Counted from the stretch's first letter, positions 26,415 to 34,955 are shown. The stretch is DNA of 64,000 bases from Chitinophagaceae bacterium (GCA_016720585.1 JADKKH010000001.1:62001-126000), one strand, 5' to 3'. The notes: generated by a model not told the origin, from the letters alone. Numbers and translations: made by a program.

Positions 26415-26924
26415 ATGAAAAAGACTCTTTTACTCGCCTTATTACTGGTATCAGGTACTTTGGTATTTTCTCAGAAGTATGCCATTATAGATACCAGGTA
26501 TATATTAGATAAAATGCCGGAATATAAACAGGCTCAAAAACAACTGGACGACCAGGCTGCTGATTGGCAAAAAGACATCGATGCCCGGCAGACCGATCTG
26601 AATAATATGTATAAGGCCTATGATGCTGAACAGGTAATGCTCAGTGATGACCTGAAGAAAAAAAGAGAGGATCAGCTCTTTAATAAAGAAAAAGATCTCC
26701 GGGATTTACAACGCAAACGCTTTGGTTTTGAAGGCGATCTGTTTAAAAAAAGACAGGAGTTGATCAAGCCCATACAGGACAAAGTTTATAATGCCGTTCA
26801 GAAGATGGCCGTACAAAGAGGATATGATTTTGTACTCGATAAAAGTGAGGGAATTACTATTATCTTTGCCGACCCTAAATTGGACAAGAGTGAAGATGTG
26901 CTGAAAGAACTGGGGGTAAAATAA
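26415..26924 (+). CDS. OmpH/Skp family periplasmic chaperone (1)
   Basis: 169 residues with signal peptide MKKTLLLALLLVSGTLVFS. The mature protein starts KYAIIDTRYILDKMPEYKQAQ and is a long coiled coil (about 35-125, rich in Lys, Asp and Gln), ending in the small beta strand region YDFVLDKSEGITIIFAD. This is the Skp "jellyfish" architecture, which keeps unfolded outer-membrane proteins soluble. It is 27 bp after bamA and co-transcribed with the second copy. Confidence 0.93.
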   Translation: MKKTLLLALLLVSGTLVFSQKYAIIDTRYILDKMPEYKQAQKQLDDQAADWQKDIDARQTDLNNMYKAYDAEQVMLSDDLKKKREDQLFNKEKDLRDLQRKRFGFEGDLFKKRQELIKPIQDKVYNAVQKMAVQRGYDFVLDKSEGITIIFADPKLDKSEDVLKELGVK

Positions 26925-27043
26925 ATGTTAAAAAAAATATAAGGAGTTTTATCGGGCAGCCGGCAGACAACGAAATCTTTTAAAAATCAATCATAATAAG
27001 CAATAATCCTGATGGCTATCGGGGGTAAACAAAAACAAACCAA

Positions 27044-27574
27044 ATGAAAAGAATTCTTACAGTAATGACAGTGGCGACGGCAATTTTCTTATCGACCACT
27101 GCAGGTGCACAAACGAAGTTCGGATATATTAGTGTAGATAACGTGGTAGGACTTATGCCTGAAACGGCTAAACTTGATTCCCTGCTCGAACGTTTCCAGG
27201 CAGATTCAATAAATCCTCAGTATGCACAGATTGTTTCTTTGTATCAATATAAGGACAGTGTTTACAGGGATTCATTAAAAACCCCACCTGCAGTTCGTAA
27301 ACAAATTGAAGGGGAGTTACCTACACTTATTTACCAGATACAAAACTGGCAGCAGATTGTAACCCAGGCAACCGAGAGTAAGCAAAATGAACTATTAGCA
27401 CCAGTTTACCGGAAAGTGTATGATGCCATCAAATTAGTGGCTAAAGAAAAAGGTTACTCGCATGTATTTAATAAAGAGGCTTTCCTGGTGGCACCGGACG
27501 GTGATGATATGTTGACAGCGGTAGCGGCAAAACTCAAGTTAACTATACCCAAACAGACCCCTGCGGGCAAATAA
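27044..27574 (+). CDS. OmpH/Skp family periplasmic chaperone (2)
   Basis: 176 residues with signal peptide MKRILTVMTVATAIFLSTTAGA. It begins KFGYISVDNVVGLMPETAKLD like Skp, has a shorter helical middle, and ends YSHVFNKEAFLVAPDGDDM. It is more divergent than copy 1. Tandem ompH copies after bamA are typical of Bacteroidota. A terminator follows at 27601. Confidence 0.9.
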   Translation: MKRILTVMTVATAIFLSTTAGAQTKFGYISVDNVVGLMPETAKLDSLLERFQADSINPQYAQIVSLYQYKDSVYRDSLKTPPAVRKQIEGELPTLIYQIQNWQQIVTQATESKQNELLAPVYRKVYDAIKLVAKEKGYSHVFNKEAFLVAPDGDDMLTAVAAKLKLTIPKQTPAGK

Positions 27575-27600
27575 TTGATTGGATAAAATTTTAATGGAAT

Positions 27601-27631
27601 AACCCCGGCATTTTTGCCGGGGTTATTTTTT
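27601..27631 (+). terminator. Rho-independent terminator
   Basis: Stem AACCCCGGCA (27601-27610) / TGCCGGGGTT (27615-27624), tetraloop, then ATTTTTTA. It ends the bamA-ompH-ompH transcript before murI. Confidence 0.9.
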
Positions 27632-27781
27632 ACCCTGTAGCTACAACCGTATTTTTGTAATACCGATGGTGCATCCATTATAATCTCCGAAAGTTTTCGG
27701 GTTTTACTTAAACGACTGCTCCACCGGCATACTACGTGAATCAGCGGATTATTTTAGAAATCAAATTAGTAAAAAAATAAA

Positions 27782-28618
27782 ATGCAAAGGCCAGCTCCCA
27801 TCGGTGTATTTGATTCAGGTTATGGTGGCCTTACTGTTTTAAAAGAAATAGCCGGTCAGTTACCTCAATATGATTATCTCTATCTTGGGGATAATGCCCG
27901 GTCACCTTATGGTAACCGTTCTTTCGATACGGTGTATCATAATACCTTACAATGTGTAAAATGGTTTTTTGATCAGGGTTGTTCTTTGGTAATTCTTGCC
28001 TGTAATACGGCTTCTGCGAAGGCTTTGCGCACGATCCAGCAAAATGATCTGCCGGAAATTGCCCCGGATAAAAGGGTGCTGGGAGTGATAAGGCCAACCG
28101 CTGAAGTTATCGGTACTTTCTCTGAAACGAAAAATGTGGGGATACTGGCAACCCAGGGAACGGTAAATTCCGATTCATACCCGATGGAAATAGCTAAATT
28201 TTTTCCCGGATTAAAAATTTACCAGGAAGCCTGCCCCATGTGGGTTCCCCTCGTGGAGAATAATGAACAAAACAGTCATGGTGCTGATTTTTTTGTGAAA
28301 AAAAATCTTCATAATATTTTTGAAAAAGGAGAAAATATTGATGTGATCCTCCTGGCCTGTACCCATTATCCTTTGCTCCAGGAAAAAATAGAAGAATATC
28401 TTCCCGTAGGAGTAAAACTTATTTCACAGGGCGAGATTGTAGCCAAAAGCCTGGCCGATTATCTAAACCGTCATCCTGAAATAGAAAACCGCTGCAGTAA
28501 AAATAGTCAGCGGGTATTTTATACCACCGACTCAACCGGGGACTTTGACAACCATGCGGCTATTTTTTATGGGCAACCCGTTCAATCCAGGCATATAGAC
28601 CTGGAATCAGTAAATTAG
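27782..28618 (+). CDS. murI: Glutamate racemase
   Basis: 278 residues. It converts L- to D-glutamate for peptidoglycan. Both catalytic Cys motifs are present: LACNTASAKAL (near 74) and LLACTHYPLL (near 196), with PIGVFDSGYGGLTVLKEI at the N-terminus. The gene closes the envelope cluster but has its own start region after a terminator. Confidence 0.95.
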   Translation: MQRPAPIGVFDSGYGGLTVLKEIAGQLPQYDYLYLGDNARSPYGNRSFDTVYHNTLQCVKWFFDQGCSLVILACNTASAKALRTIQQNDLPEIAPDKRVLGVIRPTAEVIGTFSETKNVGILATQGTVNSDSYPMEIAKFFPGLKIYQEACPMWVPLVENNEQNSHGADFFVKKNLHNIFEKGENIDVILLACTHYPLLQEKIEEYLPVGVKLISQGEIVAKSLADYLNRHPEIENRCSKNSQRVFYTTDSTGDFDNHAAIFYGQPVQSRHIDLESVN

Positions 28619-28677
28619 AAAAAGCAGGAATGAAGAATCCTGTTACCCTATTTTTTAAACCTTCTCAAACCGTTACT

Positions 28678-29017
28678 ATGAAAAATATTTTTATTTATTT
28701 TCTTGCCGGAATTATAGCAGTGGCAGAGGCACTTGTGAGTCACGCCGTTTTATGGCGGGTTAGACCACTTTAGCCCCGGGAAGTTGGTGAATGATACCTA
28801 TCTACCCTTATCAGGAGCACCCGCTTCATTTACCAGGGCTACAGACCTGCTTTTTAGCAGGCGCTACCTACTTTGCACCGATGGGGGGTAGGCTACAGCA
28901 GAAACCACTTACTGGAATACTTTGGGAGTAAGTGCTATATCAACTGCGTCAAATTATGGAGCACATACAGTCTCTAGAAATATGCGTAATTATTTAATTG
29001 TCAAAGTAATACCGTAG
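28678..29017 (+). pseudogene. Remnant of a small secreted protein
   Basis: An ATG at 28678 opens a signal-peptide-like frame (MKNIFIYFLAGIIAVAEAL) that stops at 28771. A second frame, shifted by one, continues as VNDTYLPLSGAPASFTRATD (from 28787), is broken by TAG at 28889-28891 directly after a run of six G, then resumes in the same frame (TYWNTLGVSAISTASNYG) to a stop at 29015-29017. One frameshift and one nonsense codon in an otherwise protein-like stretch suggest a decayed exported protein. I do not recognise the family. The rest of the 28619-29214 gap is the rpmH promoter and leader. Confidence 0.5.
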
Positions 29018-29062
29018 TTTCTATTCCCCAGGAGATTTATTATAATCGGGGCTTTGAACGTC

Positions 29063-29092
29063 TTTCTTTTACGCCTTAAACCCTTACCTTTG
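29063..29092 (+). promoter_or_regulatory. Promoter of rpmH-rnpA-yidD
   Basis: TACCTTTG at 29085-29092 matches the -7 box; the -33 position 18-19 bp upstream reads TTTC (29063-29066). The predicted start near 29098 leaves a leader of about 115 nt before rpmH. The leader contains pairable segments, for example CCCAGT/ATGGG at about 29139-29151, so control in the leader is possible. Confidence 0.55.
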
Positions 29093-29214
29093 CCATCCTT
29101 TCACAAACAGTGGGTGTGGTGACCTGCTGGTGATCCCAGTAAAATGGGAAAAAATGAATCAAGGACCGTTCTCCCGGTTTCTATTTCGAAACAGTGAAAA
29201 AAAAGATTAATTAA

Positions 29215-29370
29215 ATGAAACGTACATTCCAACCTCATCGTAAACGTCGTAAAACTGTGCATGGTTTTCGTAAGCGTATGGCCACTGCAAACGGGCGTAA
29301 AGTTCTGGCAAGCCGCCGTGCTAAAGGCCGTAAAAAGCTGACTGTTTCTGATGAAAGTAAATTAAAATAA
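29215..29370 (+). CDS. rpmH: Ribosomal protein L34
   Basis: 51 residues, highly basic: MKRTFQPHRKRRKTVHGFRK, then RMATANGRKVLASRRAKGRK, the universal L34 sequence, with the extended tail KKLTVSDESKLK seen in Bacteroidota. Structural protein of the 50S subunit. It starts the conserved rpmH-rnpA-yidD group; no yidC or dnaA follows here. Confidence 0.97.
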   Translation: MKRTFQPHRKRRKTVHGFRKRMATANGRKVLASRRAKGRKKLTVSDESKLK

Positions 29371-29416
29371 CAATCCCAAAACCCTGAAAGGGCTTTCGGA
29401 AAGTCTTAACTATTTG

Positions 29417-29445
29417 ATAGCTCCGCCTGGCGGGGCTATTTTTAT
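29417..29445 (+). terminator. Possible attenuating terminator after rpmH
   Basis: ATAGCTCCGCC (29417-29427) can pair with GGCGGGGCTAT (29429-29439, one G-U), followed by TTTTTATT. It lies between rpmH and rnpA, which would let L34 be made in large excess over RnpA. Confidence 0.65.
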
Positions 29446-29480
29446 TCCGGTTATTTACATACAGACGGGGTTAAAGTAAC

Positions 29481-29873
29481 ATGGCTAAACAATTTACATT
29501 AGGAAAAGAGGAACGGCTGAAAAGCCGCAAGCAAACTGAACAACTATTCAGTGTAGGGAAGAAGTTTACCCTGGCCCCTTTTCGGGTGTATTATTTACAA
29601 AACTCTGCTGAGAATTTTCTATTTAAGGTGGGTGCAGGTGTCAGCACTAAATCATTTAAAAAAGCAACTGACAGAAACCGGATTAAACGGCTGATACGGG
29701 AAACGTACCGGCTTCAAAAATCAGTACTGCCCGAAAGACTGAAAGACCAAAAAATGCACCTGAATTTTTTTATTATTTATACCGGGAAGGAATTACCTGA
29801 CTATAAAGTAGTGTATGATAAAATGGGGAAGTTATTGGATAAGTTATGTACATTAATCCAGGAAATAAATTGA
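29481..29873 (+). CDS. rnpA: Ribonuclease P protein component
   Basis: 130 residues. It binds the RNase P RNA and helps process tRNA 5' ends. The family start LGKEERLKSRKQTEQLFSVG is clear and the RNR motif lies in ATDRNRIKRLIRETYRLQK (about 70-88). The 3' end overlaps yidD by 28 bp or by 4 bp, depending on the yidD start. Confidence 0.95.
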   Translation: MAKQFTLGKEERLKSRKQTEQLFSVGKKFTLAPFRVYYLQNSAENFLFKVGAGVSTKSFKKATDRNRIKRLIRETYRLQKSVLPERLKDQKMHLNFFIIYTGKELPDYKVVYDKMGKLLDKLCTLIQEIN

Positions 29874-30100
29874 AAACATTTCTTCACATATTAAGCCTTC
29901 CTTTTATTCTGCTGATTAAAATTTACCAGCTGATCATATCTCCCTGGCTGGGGCCGAAGTGCCGGTACACACCCACCTGTTCTCACTATGCAGCCGAAGC
30001 TTTAAAAAAGCATGGTTTATTTAAAGGAACCTGGCTGGCTATGAAAAGAATCAGCCGTTGCCATCCCTGGGGCGGAAGCGGGTATGACCCCGTACCATAA
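29846..30100 (+). CDS. yidD: Membrane protein insertion efficiency factor YidD
   Basis: 84 residues from ATG 29846. A TTG at 29870 overlapping the rnpA stop (TTGA) gives 76 residues starting KTFLHILSLPFILLIKIYQ, which fits the family better. Conserved core: ISPWLGPKCRYTPTCSHYA and a C-terminal RISRCHPWGGSGYDPVP, with three Cys. Peripheral inner-membrane protein that helps Sec/YidC insertion. Translational coupling to rnpA is likely. Confidence 0.94.
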   Translation: MYINPGNKLKTFLHILSLPFILLIKIYQLIISPWLGPKCRYTPTCSHYAAEALKKHGLFKGTWLAMKRISRCHPWGGSGYDPVP

Positions 30101-30203
30101 TATCTCTTTTTCGGGGTTTTAAAATTAATGATACTTTGTAGGGGCAAAAGCAGTTGGCGTAGTATATCCAACGGCATATTAAAAAATTAATTAAATCAGC
30201 TTC

Positions 30204-30509
30204 ATGAAAAAACTATTCCTGGCGGGTACTGTACTTGCCGCACTGATCAGCCTGTCTTCCTGTAAATCATCTTCTTCCTCCTTTGAGCAAGAGGTTAAAA
30301 AAAGGGCAGAATATATGTGTAAGATTCAACAATTAACTACAAAAGCAGCTACAGATGAAAGCGTGGTTAAAGACCTGGAAAAAGTTAAAAAGGAAATGAA
30401 TGATTTTGATTCCACTATGGAAATAAAATATAAGGATAAAAAACCCGATGATAAAATGTCGGCTAAGGCAGAAAAAATAATTAAGGAAGTTATGGATAAC
30501 TGTAAATAA
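30204..30509 (+). CDS. Small lipoprotein
   Basis: 101 residues. The signal peptide ends in the lipobox LSSC (residues 17-20), followed by a Ser-rich linker, so the mature protein is lipid-anchored. The rest is charged and helical (EQEVKKRAEYMCKIQQLTTK, then KDLEKVKKEMNDF). Not recognised. It is probably made separately from yidD (about 100 bp gap) and faces sod across a shared hairpin. Confidence 0.78.
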   Translation: MKKLFLAGTVLAALISLSSCKSSSSSFEQEVKKRAEYMCKIQQLTTKAATDESVVKDLEKVKKEMNDFDSTMEIKYKDKKPDDKMSAKAEKIIKEVMDNCK

Positions 30510-30531
30510 TTTTTTTTTGCAGGAATAAAAA

Positions 30532-30561
30532 AAGGTCACCCTGCAGGAAGCGGGTGACCTT
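30532..30561. terminator. Hairpin between convergent genes
   Basis: AAGGTCACCC (30532-30541) pairs perfectly with GGGTGACCTT (30552-30561). On the minus strand it runs into TTTTTTATT, so it terminates sod; on the plus strand the following T tract is weak. Confidence 0.75.
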
Positions 30562-30581
30562 CTTAATTAGCGCTTTATCAA

Positions 30582-31184
30582 TTAAGCCTCTTCAAATCTT
30601 TTGGCAACCTTGTCCCAGTTAATAACATTCCAGATAGCGGCCAGGTAATCGGGACGTTTATTCTGGTACTTCAGGTAATAAGCATGTTCCCATACATCCA
30701 CACCCAAAACCGGGGTACCTTTTACTTCGGCAACGTCCATAAGCGGATTATCCTGGTTGGGAGTTGAAGAAATAACAAGTTTTCCTTCATGAACAATCAG
30801 CCAGACCCAGCCACTGCCAAATCTGCCAACGCCACCAGCAGCAAACTTCGTTTTGAATTCATCGAATGAACCAAAAGCCTGATCGATAGCTGCAGCTAAT
30901 TTACCGGAAGGCGCACTACCGACGCCTGGTAATAAGCTTTCCCAAAAAAATGTATGATTCCAATGGCCACCACCATTATTACGGACAGGCGCACTGATGG
31001 CACCGGCATGCGCTATTAATTGCTCCAGTGTTTTACTTTCATGTTCAGAGCCTGCAAGGGCTTTATTCAGATTGTCAACATAAGCCTGGTGGTGTTTGCC
31101 ATGATGGATCTGCATGGTCAACGTGTCAATATACGGCTCCAACGCATCATGTGAATACGGGAGAGGTGCTAAGGTAAATGCCAT
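30582..31184 (-). CDS. Superoxide dismutase (Fe/Mn)
   Basis: 200 residues, the full length of the Fe/Mn SOD family. Metal ligands are visible: His in MQIHHGKHHQAYV (about 27), His in GGHWNHTFFW (about 78), and Asp/His in DVWEHAYYLKYQNKRPDYL. It dismutates superoxide to H2O2 and O2. Sequence alone does not settle Fe versus Mn (or cambialistic use), so I give no symbol. There is no signal peptide, so it is cytosolic. Confidence 0.96.
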   Translation of the reverse strand: MAFTLAPLPYSHDALEPYIDTLTMQIHHGKHHQAYVDNLNKALAGSEHESKTLEQLIAHAGAISAPVRNNGGGHWNHTFFWESLLPGVGSAPSGKLAAAIDQAFGSFDEFKTKFAAGGVGRFGSGWVWLIVHEGKLVISSTPNQDNPLMDVAEVKGTPVLGVDVWEHAYYLKYQNKRPDYLAAIWNVINWDKVAKRFEEA

Positions 31185-31225
31185 AATAAGTAAGTTTAAT
31201 TGTTAATACTCTTTTGTAAGGATAA

Positions 31226-31233
31226 CAAAAGTA
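31226..31233 (-). promoter_or_regulatory. -7 box for superoxide dismutase
   Basis: Minus-strand TACTTTTG (TAnnTTTG) ends about 41 nt before the start codon at 31184. No clear -33 element is visible. Confidence 0.45.
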
Positions 31234-31289
31234 AGAAGACGAAGTTTAATATGGTTGGGGGAAGGGTGAATTGTTTCTTATCCCGTAAA

Positions 31290-31604
31290 TTACTTTTTCT
31301 GACGGATCAGCTTTTTCCCTTTTTCGGTAAAGGTTTCCACCAATCCCTTTGTTTCCAGATCGAGACGGATAGAAATAACATACCAGGGAACCGATCTCTT
31401 GATTCCGATAACTACTGGAACCGGAATTTTTTTACTGATGATGCCGGCTACATCCTCCGAAAGTTCGGTAAAGGTCTTTCCTTTACTTCCTTTCAGACTT
31501 TGCAGGATGGCTGCTTTGAAAGGTTCATAAACCGATGAATCAATATTCATCTTTCTTCCGCTTACGGGATGCGTTAAGGTTGATTTAAAAGGTTTCATCA
31601 TCAA
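31290..31604 (-). CDS. Small conserved hypothetical protein (winged-helix-like)
   Basis: 104 residues starting MMMKPFKSTLTHPVSGRKMN. The middle (YEPFKAAILQSLKGSKGKTF, then TELSEDVAGIISKK) and the end (SIRLDLETKGLVETFTEKGK) have the helix-turn and beta-wing pattern of small winged-helix proteins. It resembles uncharacterised Bacteroidota families such as DUF6958, but I am unsure. It starts 1 bp after the tadA stop, so it is translationally linked to tadA. Confidence 0.65.
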   Translation of the reverse strand: MMMKPFKSTLTHPVSGRKMNIDSSVYEPFKAAILQSLKGSKGKTFTELSEDVAGIISKKIPVPVVIGIKRSVPWYVISIRLDLETKGLVETFTEKGKKLIRQKK

Positions 31605-31605
31605 A

Positions 31606-32043
31606 TTATCTTTTGCCTTTAAAGAAATCTTTCATCAATTGGGCGCACTCTTCTTTCAGAACACCTCTAATTAGCTCTGTTTTGGGGTGAAAAGGCCAAT
31701 TTGTTCCGGCCGTTTTTTTGTATCCGTTCTTTTCATCATCAGCGCCATATACAATTTTGTGAATTTTGCTCCAGTAAAGAGCGCCGGCACACATAAAACA
31801 AGGTTCAATGGTAACATATAATGTTGCGTCGGGCAGATATTTACTCCCAAGGGAATTAAATGCAGAGGTAAGTGCAATCATTTCCGCATGGGCGGTCGGA
31901 TCGTTCAATCGTTCCGTCATATTATGTCCCCGGGCAATTATTTTTTCGTTGACAACCACTACCGCACCAATGGGTATTTCATCATCCTCAAAAGCCTTCC
32001 GGGCTTCTTTGAGGGCCTGCATCATAAAGTAGTCGTCAGTCAT
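31606..32043 (-). CDS. tadA: tRNA(Arg) adenosine-34 deaminase / nucleoside deaminase
   Basis: 145 residues of the cytidine/deoxycytidylate deaminase fold. Zinc and catalytic motifs: HAEMIAL in DPTAHAEMIAL (His ligand, Glu proton shuttle) and PCFMCAG (two Cys ligands). Family start YFMMQALKEARKAFEDDEIPIGAVVV is typical of TadA, which makes inosine at the wobble position of tRNA(Arg). A guanine-deaminase-like role is the alternative. It is cotranscribed with the small gene at 31290. Confidence 0.88.
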   Translation of the reverse strand: MTDDYFMMQALKEARKAFEDDEIPIGAVVVVNEKIIARGHNMTERLNDPTAHAEMIALTSAFNSLGSKYLPDATLYVTIEPCFMCAGALYWSKIHKIVYGADDEKNGYKKTAGTNWPFHPKTELIRGVLKEECAQLMKDFFKGKR

Positions 32044-32149
32044 TGGATGAAAGTTTTAACGAACACCGGTTGCTCCATCAGCAGTATACCCGGTAAATTG
32101 AACAATAACTAAATTCAAATTGGTATAACTTGGTATAAAATTAGAACTA

Positions 32150-33523
32150 ATGACACATATAGCCAGCCTCGCAAAAATGAGGCAGTATTTTGCCAGCGGC
32201 GCCACCCGGTCATATGAATTCCGTAAAGAGCAATTAAAGAAGCTAAAACAATCTATTCTTAGTCATGAACAGGATTTGTATGCTGCTTTGTATGCCGATT
32301 TGAAAAAAAGTCCTGAAGAAGTTTGGGCTACTGAAACGGGTATGGTGATAGCAGAATTGAGTGAAGCATTAAAAAATCTTCGCAATTGGATGAAACCCGA
32401 ATCCGTCACAACGAATTTGCTGAATCTTCCTTCGTCGAGCAAGATAATGAAAGAAGCCCTTGGGGTGGTGCTGATCATTGGCCCCTGGAATTACCCTTTT
32501 CAGCTACTTTTTAATCCATTGGTAGGTGCCATAGCAGCCGGTAATTGTGTGGTCCTGAAACCAAGCGAATTTGCTCCGGCTACTGATGCGGTGATGAGAA
32601 AAATAATTGAAGAAAATTTCGCCCCGGAATATGTTTTATATGTACCCGGGGATGGTGCCTCGGTAATTCCTGAAATGATGAATAATTTTTCATTCGATCA
32701 TGTATTTTATACAGGCAGTACCACCGTTGGAAGGATCATTTATAAAATGGCAGCAGAAAGACTGATGCCTGTGACCCTGGAACTGGGAGGTAAGAGCCCC
32801 TGTGTTGTGGAGGAAGATGCGGATATCAACGTAGCAGCCCGCCGTATTGCCATGACCAAATTTTCCAATGCCGGGCAAATGTGCGTGGCTCCCGATTACG
32901 TGCTGGTACATGCATCCGTAAAAGATAAACTTGTGGAAGCCTTAAAAGCATCGATAGTAAAATTCTTCAGCGACAAACCTGAAGAGAGCTACAGCTTTGG
33001 GAAAATAATTAATGAAAAACAGTTTAACCGGATTACCGGTTATTTAACTCAGGGTACGATAGCTCATGGGGGAAGAACCGATAAGGAAAAATTATTCATC
33101 GAACCGACCATACTGACTGATATTTCACTGGATAGTCCCATTATGAAAGAAGAAATATTCGGTCCCCTGTTGCCGGTTATTCCTTTTACCAGTAAAGAAG
33201 AAGCGCTGGCCATTATTCAGCGAAATCCCAATCCATTGTCTTTTTATATATATACATCCAGCCGTAAAAAAGAGAAGGAATGGCTGGATGCCGTGCCGGC
33301 CGGAGGCAGTTGTGTCAATAATTCCAGTTGGCATTTAACCAACCACCATCTGCCATTTGGTGGAAGGGGGTTTAGTGGCACGGGATGCTATCATGGTAAA
33401 TATACATTTGAAACCTTCAGTCATAAAAAAGCCGTGATGAAAACACCTACCTGGTTTGACCCGTCTATCAAGTACCCGCCTTTTAAGGGAAAATTGAAAT
33501 TATTTAAATGGGTGATAAAATAA
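32150..33523 (+). CDS. Aldehyde dehydrogenase (ALDH3-like)
   Basis: 457 residues. It oxidises aldehydes to acids with NAD(P). Visible: IIGPWNYPFQLLFNPLVGAIAAGN, FTGSTTVGRII (Rossmann loop), ELGGKSPCVV with the general base Glu, and FSNAGQMCVAPDYV with the catalytic Cys. The short N-terminus and the C-terminal hydrophobic end resemble ALDH3 (fatty or aromatic aldehydes). A glutathione peroxidase follows 4 bp downstream, suggesting handling of lipid-peroxidation products (inference). Confidence 0.92.
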   Translation: MTHIASLAKMRQYFASGATRSYEFRKEQLKKLKQSILSHEQDLYAALYADLKKSPEEVWATETGMVIAELSEALKNLRNWMKPESVTTNLLNLPSSSKIMKEALGVVLIIGPWNYPFQLLFNPLVGAIAAGNCVVLKPSEFAPATDAVMRKIIEENFAPEYVLYVPGDGASVIPEMMNNFSFDHVFYTGSTTVGRIIYKMAAERLMPVTLELGGKSPCVVEEDADINVAARRIAMTKFSNAGQMCVAPDYVLVHASVKDKLVEALKASIVKFFSDKPEESYSFGKIINEKQFNRITGYLTQGTIAHGGRTDKEKLFIEPTILTDISLDSPIMKEEIFGPLLPVIPFTSKEEALAIIQRNPNPLSFYIYTSSRKKEKEWLDAVPAGGSCVNNSSWHLTNHHLPFGGRGFSGTGCYHGKYTFETFSHKKAVMKTPTWFDPSIKYPPFKGKLKLFKWVIK

Positions 33524-33527
33524 CCCG

Positions 33528-34208
33528 ATGAAAAAACTAAAACGGTTTATTATTGGTTTATTTATTCTGATAACAGCTTTTGCTGTATATGTGGAACTGG
33601 CAAATCGTAACTCAAAAAATATGACCTACAGACAAAAAATGTTAAAGGCGGTTTATCCGGCTTTAATGTGGTTCACCAAACTTACCGGTAAGAATACAAA
33701 GGGATTGTCCAATAAAGATGTAATACCCCCGGTTTCCTTTTATACGTTGGCCGGGGTGTTAAATAATGGGGATACCGTTTCTTTTAATTCGTTCCGGGAT
33801 AAAAAAGTTTTGCTGGTAAATACGGCCAGCGATTGCGGGTATACAAACCAGTATGAAGATTTGCAGAAACTCTCGGAACAGTATAAAGACAAATTGGTGG
33901 TGATTGGTTTCCCTGCCAACGATTTTAAAGAGCAGGAAAAAAGAGCCGATAAAGACATTGCTGAATTTTGTAAGCTAAACTTCGGGGTTACCTTCCCGCT
34001 GATGCAGAAAAGCATTGTAATAAAGTCCGCACAACAAAACCCGGTATTTCAGTGGTTGTCAGATTCAACTAAAAACGGGTGGAATAAAAGATACCCCTCC
34101 TGGAATTTTTCTAAATACCTGGTAAATGAAAAGGGTGTCCTGACTAATTATTTTGGTTCATCTGTTTCCCCCCTGAGTAAGGAGGTGGTTGCTGCCATTA
34201 TGGAGTAA
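33528..34208 (+). CDS. Glutathione peroxidase family protein, membrane-anchored
   Basis: 226 residues. An N-terminal hydrophobic segment (about 7-23) anchors it, followed by a linker and a thioredoxin-like GPx domain (about 68-226). Active-site Cys103 is in NTASDCGYTNQYEDL; the conserved Gln/Trp region appears as FPANDFKEQEKR and SWNFSKYLVNEKG. It reduces peroxides, probably using thioredoxin as in most bacterial Cys-type GPx. In an operon with ALDH and two downstream genes. Confidence 0.88.
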   Translation: MKKLKRFIIGLFILITAFAVYVELANRNSKNMTYRQKMLKAVYPALMWFTKLTGKNTKGLSNKDVIPPVSFYTLAGVLNNGDTVSFNSFRDKKVLLVNTASDCGYTNQYEDLQKLSEQYKDKLVVIGFPANDFKEQEKRADKDIAEFCKLNFGVTFPLMQKSIVIKSAQQNPVFQWLSDSTKNGWNKRYPSWNFSKYLVNEKGVLTNYFGSSVSPLSKEVVAAIME

Positions 34209-34222
34209 AATAACTGAAAAGC

Positions 34223-34462
34223 ATGTTTACCCAAACAGATATCATAGGGACTCTTGGGGTAGGGTCAATATTGCTGGCTTATTTTTTTAATATATTTAAT
34301 TTTATTCCTAAGGAAGGGAAATTATTTTTTCTGATGAATATCATCGGAGCCGGGTTGGCCTGTTATGCTTCTTTCCTGATTAATTACTGGCCATTTGTAA
34401 TCCTGGAAGGGACCTGGTTTTTAATTTCAGTTATGGGTCTTCTCAAAACAAACAAAAATTAA
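34223..34462 (+). CDS. Small membrane protein (CBU_0592-like)
   Basis: 79 residues with three hydrophobic helices (about 6-24, 37-53 and 57-73). It begins TQTDIIGTLGVGSILLAYFF and ends FVILEGTWFLISVMGLLK, a pattern I associate with the CBU_0592 family of unknown function. It sits 14 bp after the GPx gene and 3 bp before the TsaA/TrmO gene, so it is in the same operon. Confidence 0.7.
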   Translation: MFTQTDIIGTLGVGSILLAYFFNIFNFIPKEGKLFFLMNIIGAGLACYASFLINYWPFVILEGTWFLISVMGLLKTNKN

Positions 34463-34465
34463 TTT

Positions 34466-34924
34466 ATGGATATTTATTTACAACCGGTGGCTTTTGTAAA
34501 AAATACCCGGACTGACTTATCGGATGATTTTTGGGGGAGTGTGGTTAGCGAAATAGAACTGGTCGAAACAATACCGGCTGAAGCTTTTAAAGGCATTGAT
34601 GAATTTTCACACCTGGAAATAATTTTTCACTTTGATCAGTCTGATAAAACAAGCATGGTATACAGCGGCCACCCGAGAGGAAATAAAAACTGGCCGCATA
34701 CGGGTATTTTTGCCCAACGCAAGAAAGACCGTCCCAATGCCCTTGGACTAACTATCGTTGAGTTAGTAAAAAGGGAGGGCAATAAAATCTGGGTAAAGTA
34801 TTTGGATGCCATAAATGGTACTCCGATCCTGGATATTAAACCGGTAATGAAAGAATTTTTACCAGCCGGTAAAATACGTCAACCCAAATGGTCTATAGAA
34901 TTAATGAAAGACTACTGGTCTTAA
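34466..34924 (+). CDS. TsaA/TrmO domain tRNA methyltransferase
   Basis: 152 residues, TsaA-like beta-barrel domain. Characteristic GIDEFSHLEIIFHFDQ, HPRGNKNWPHTGIFAQRKKDRPNALGLT and YLDAINGTPILDIKPV. E. coli TrmO methylates the N6-threonylcarbamoyl group of A37 in tRNA(Thr); SAM binds between two subunits. The family match is good; the substrate is inferred. Last gene of the operon beginning at 32150. It is convergent with dusB. Confidence 0.85.
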   Translation: MDIYLQPVAFVKNTRTDLSDDFWGSVVSEIELVETIPAEAFKGIDEFSHLEIIFHFDQSDKTSMVYSGHPRGNKNWPHTGIFAQRKKDRPNALGLTIVELVKREGNKIWVKYLDAINGTPILDIKPVMKEFLPAGKIRQPKWSIELMKDYWS

Positions 34925-34955
34925 ATTTACCCATTGAATGGCGGAGGAAAGGAGT

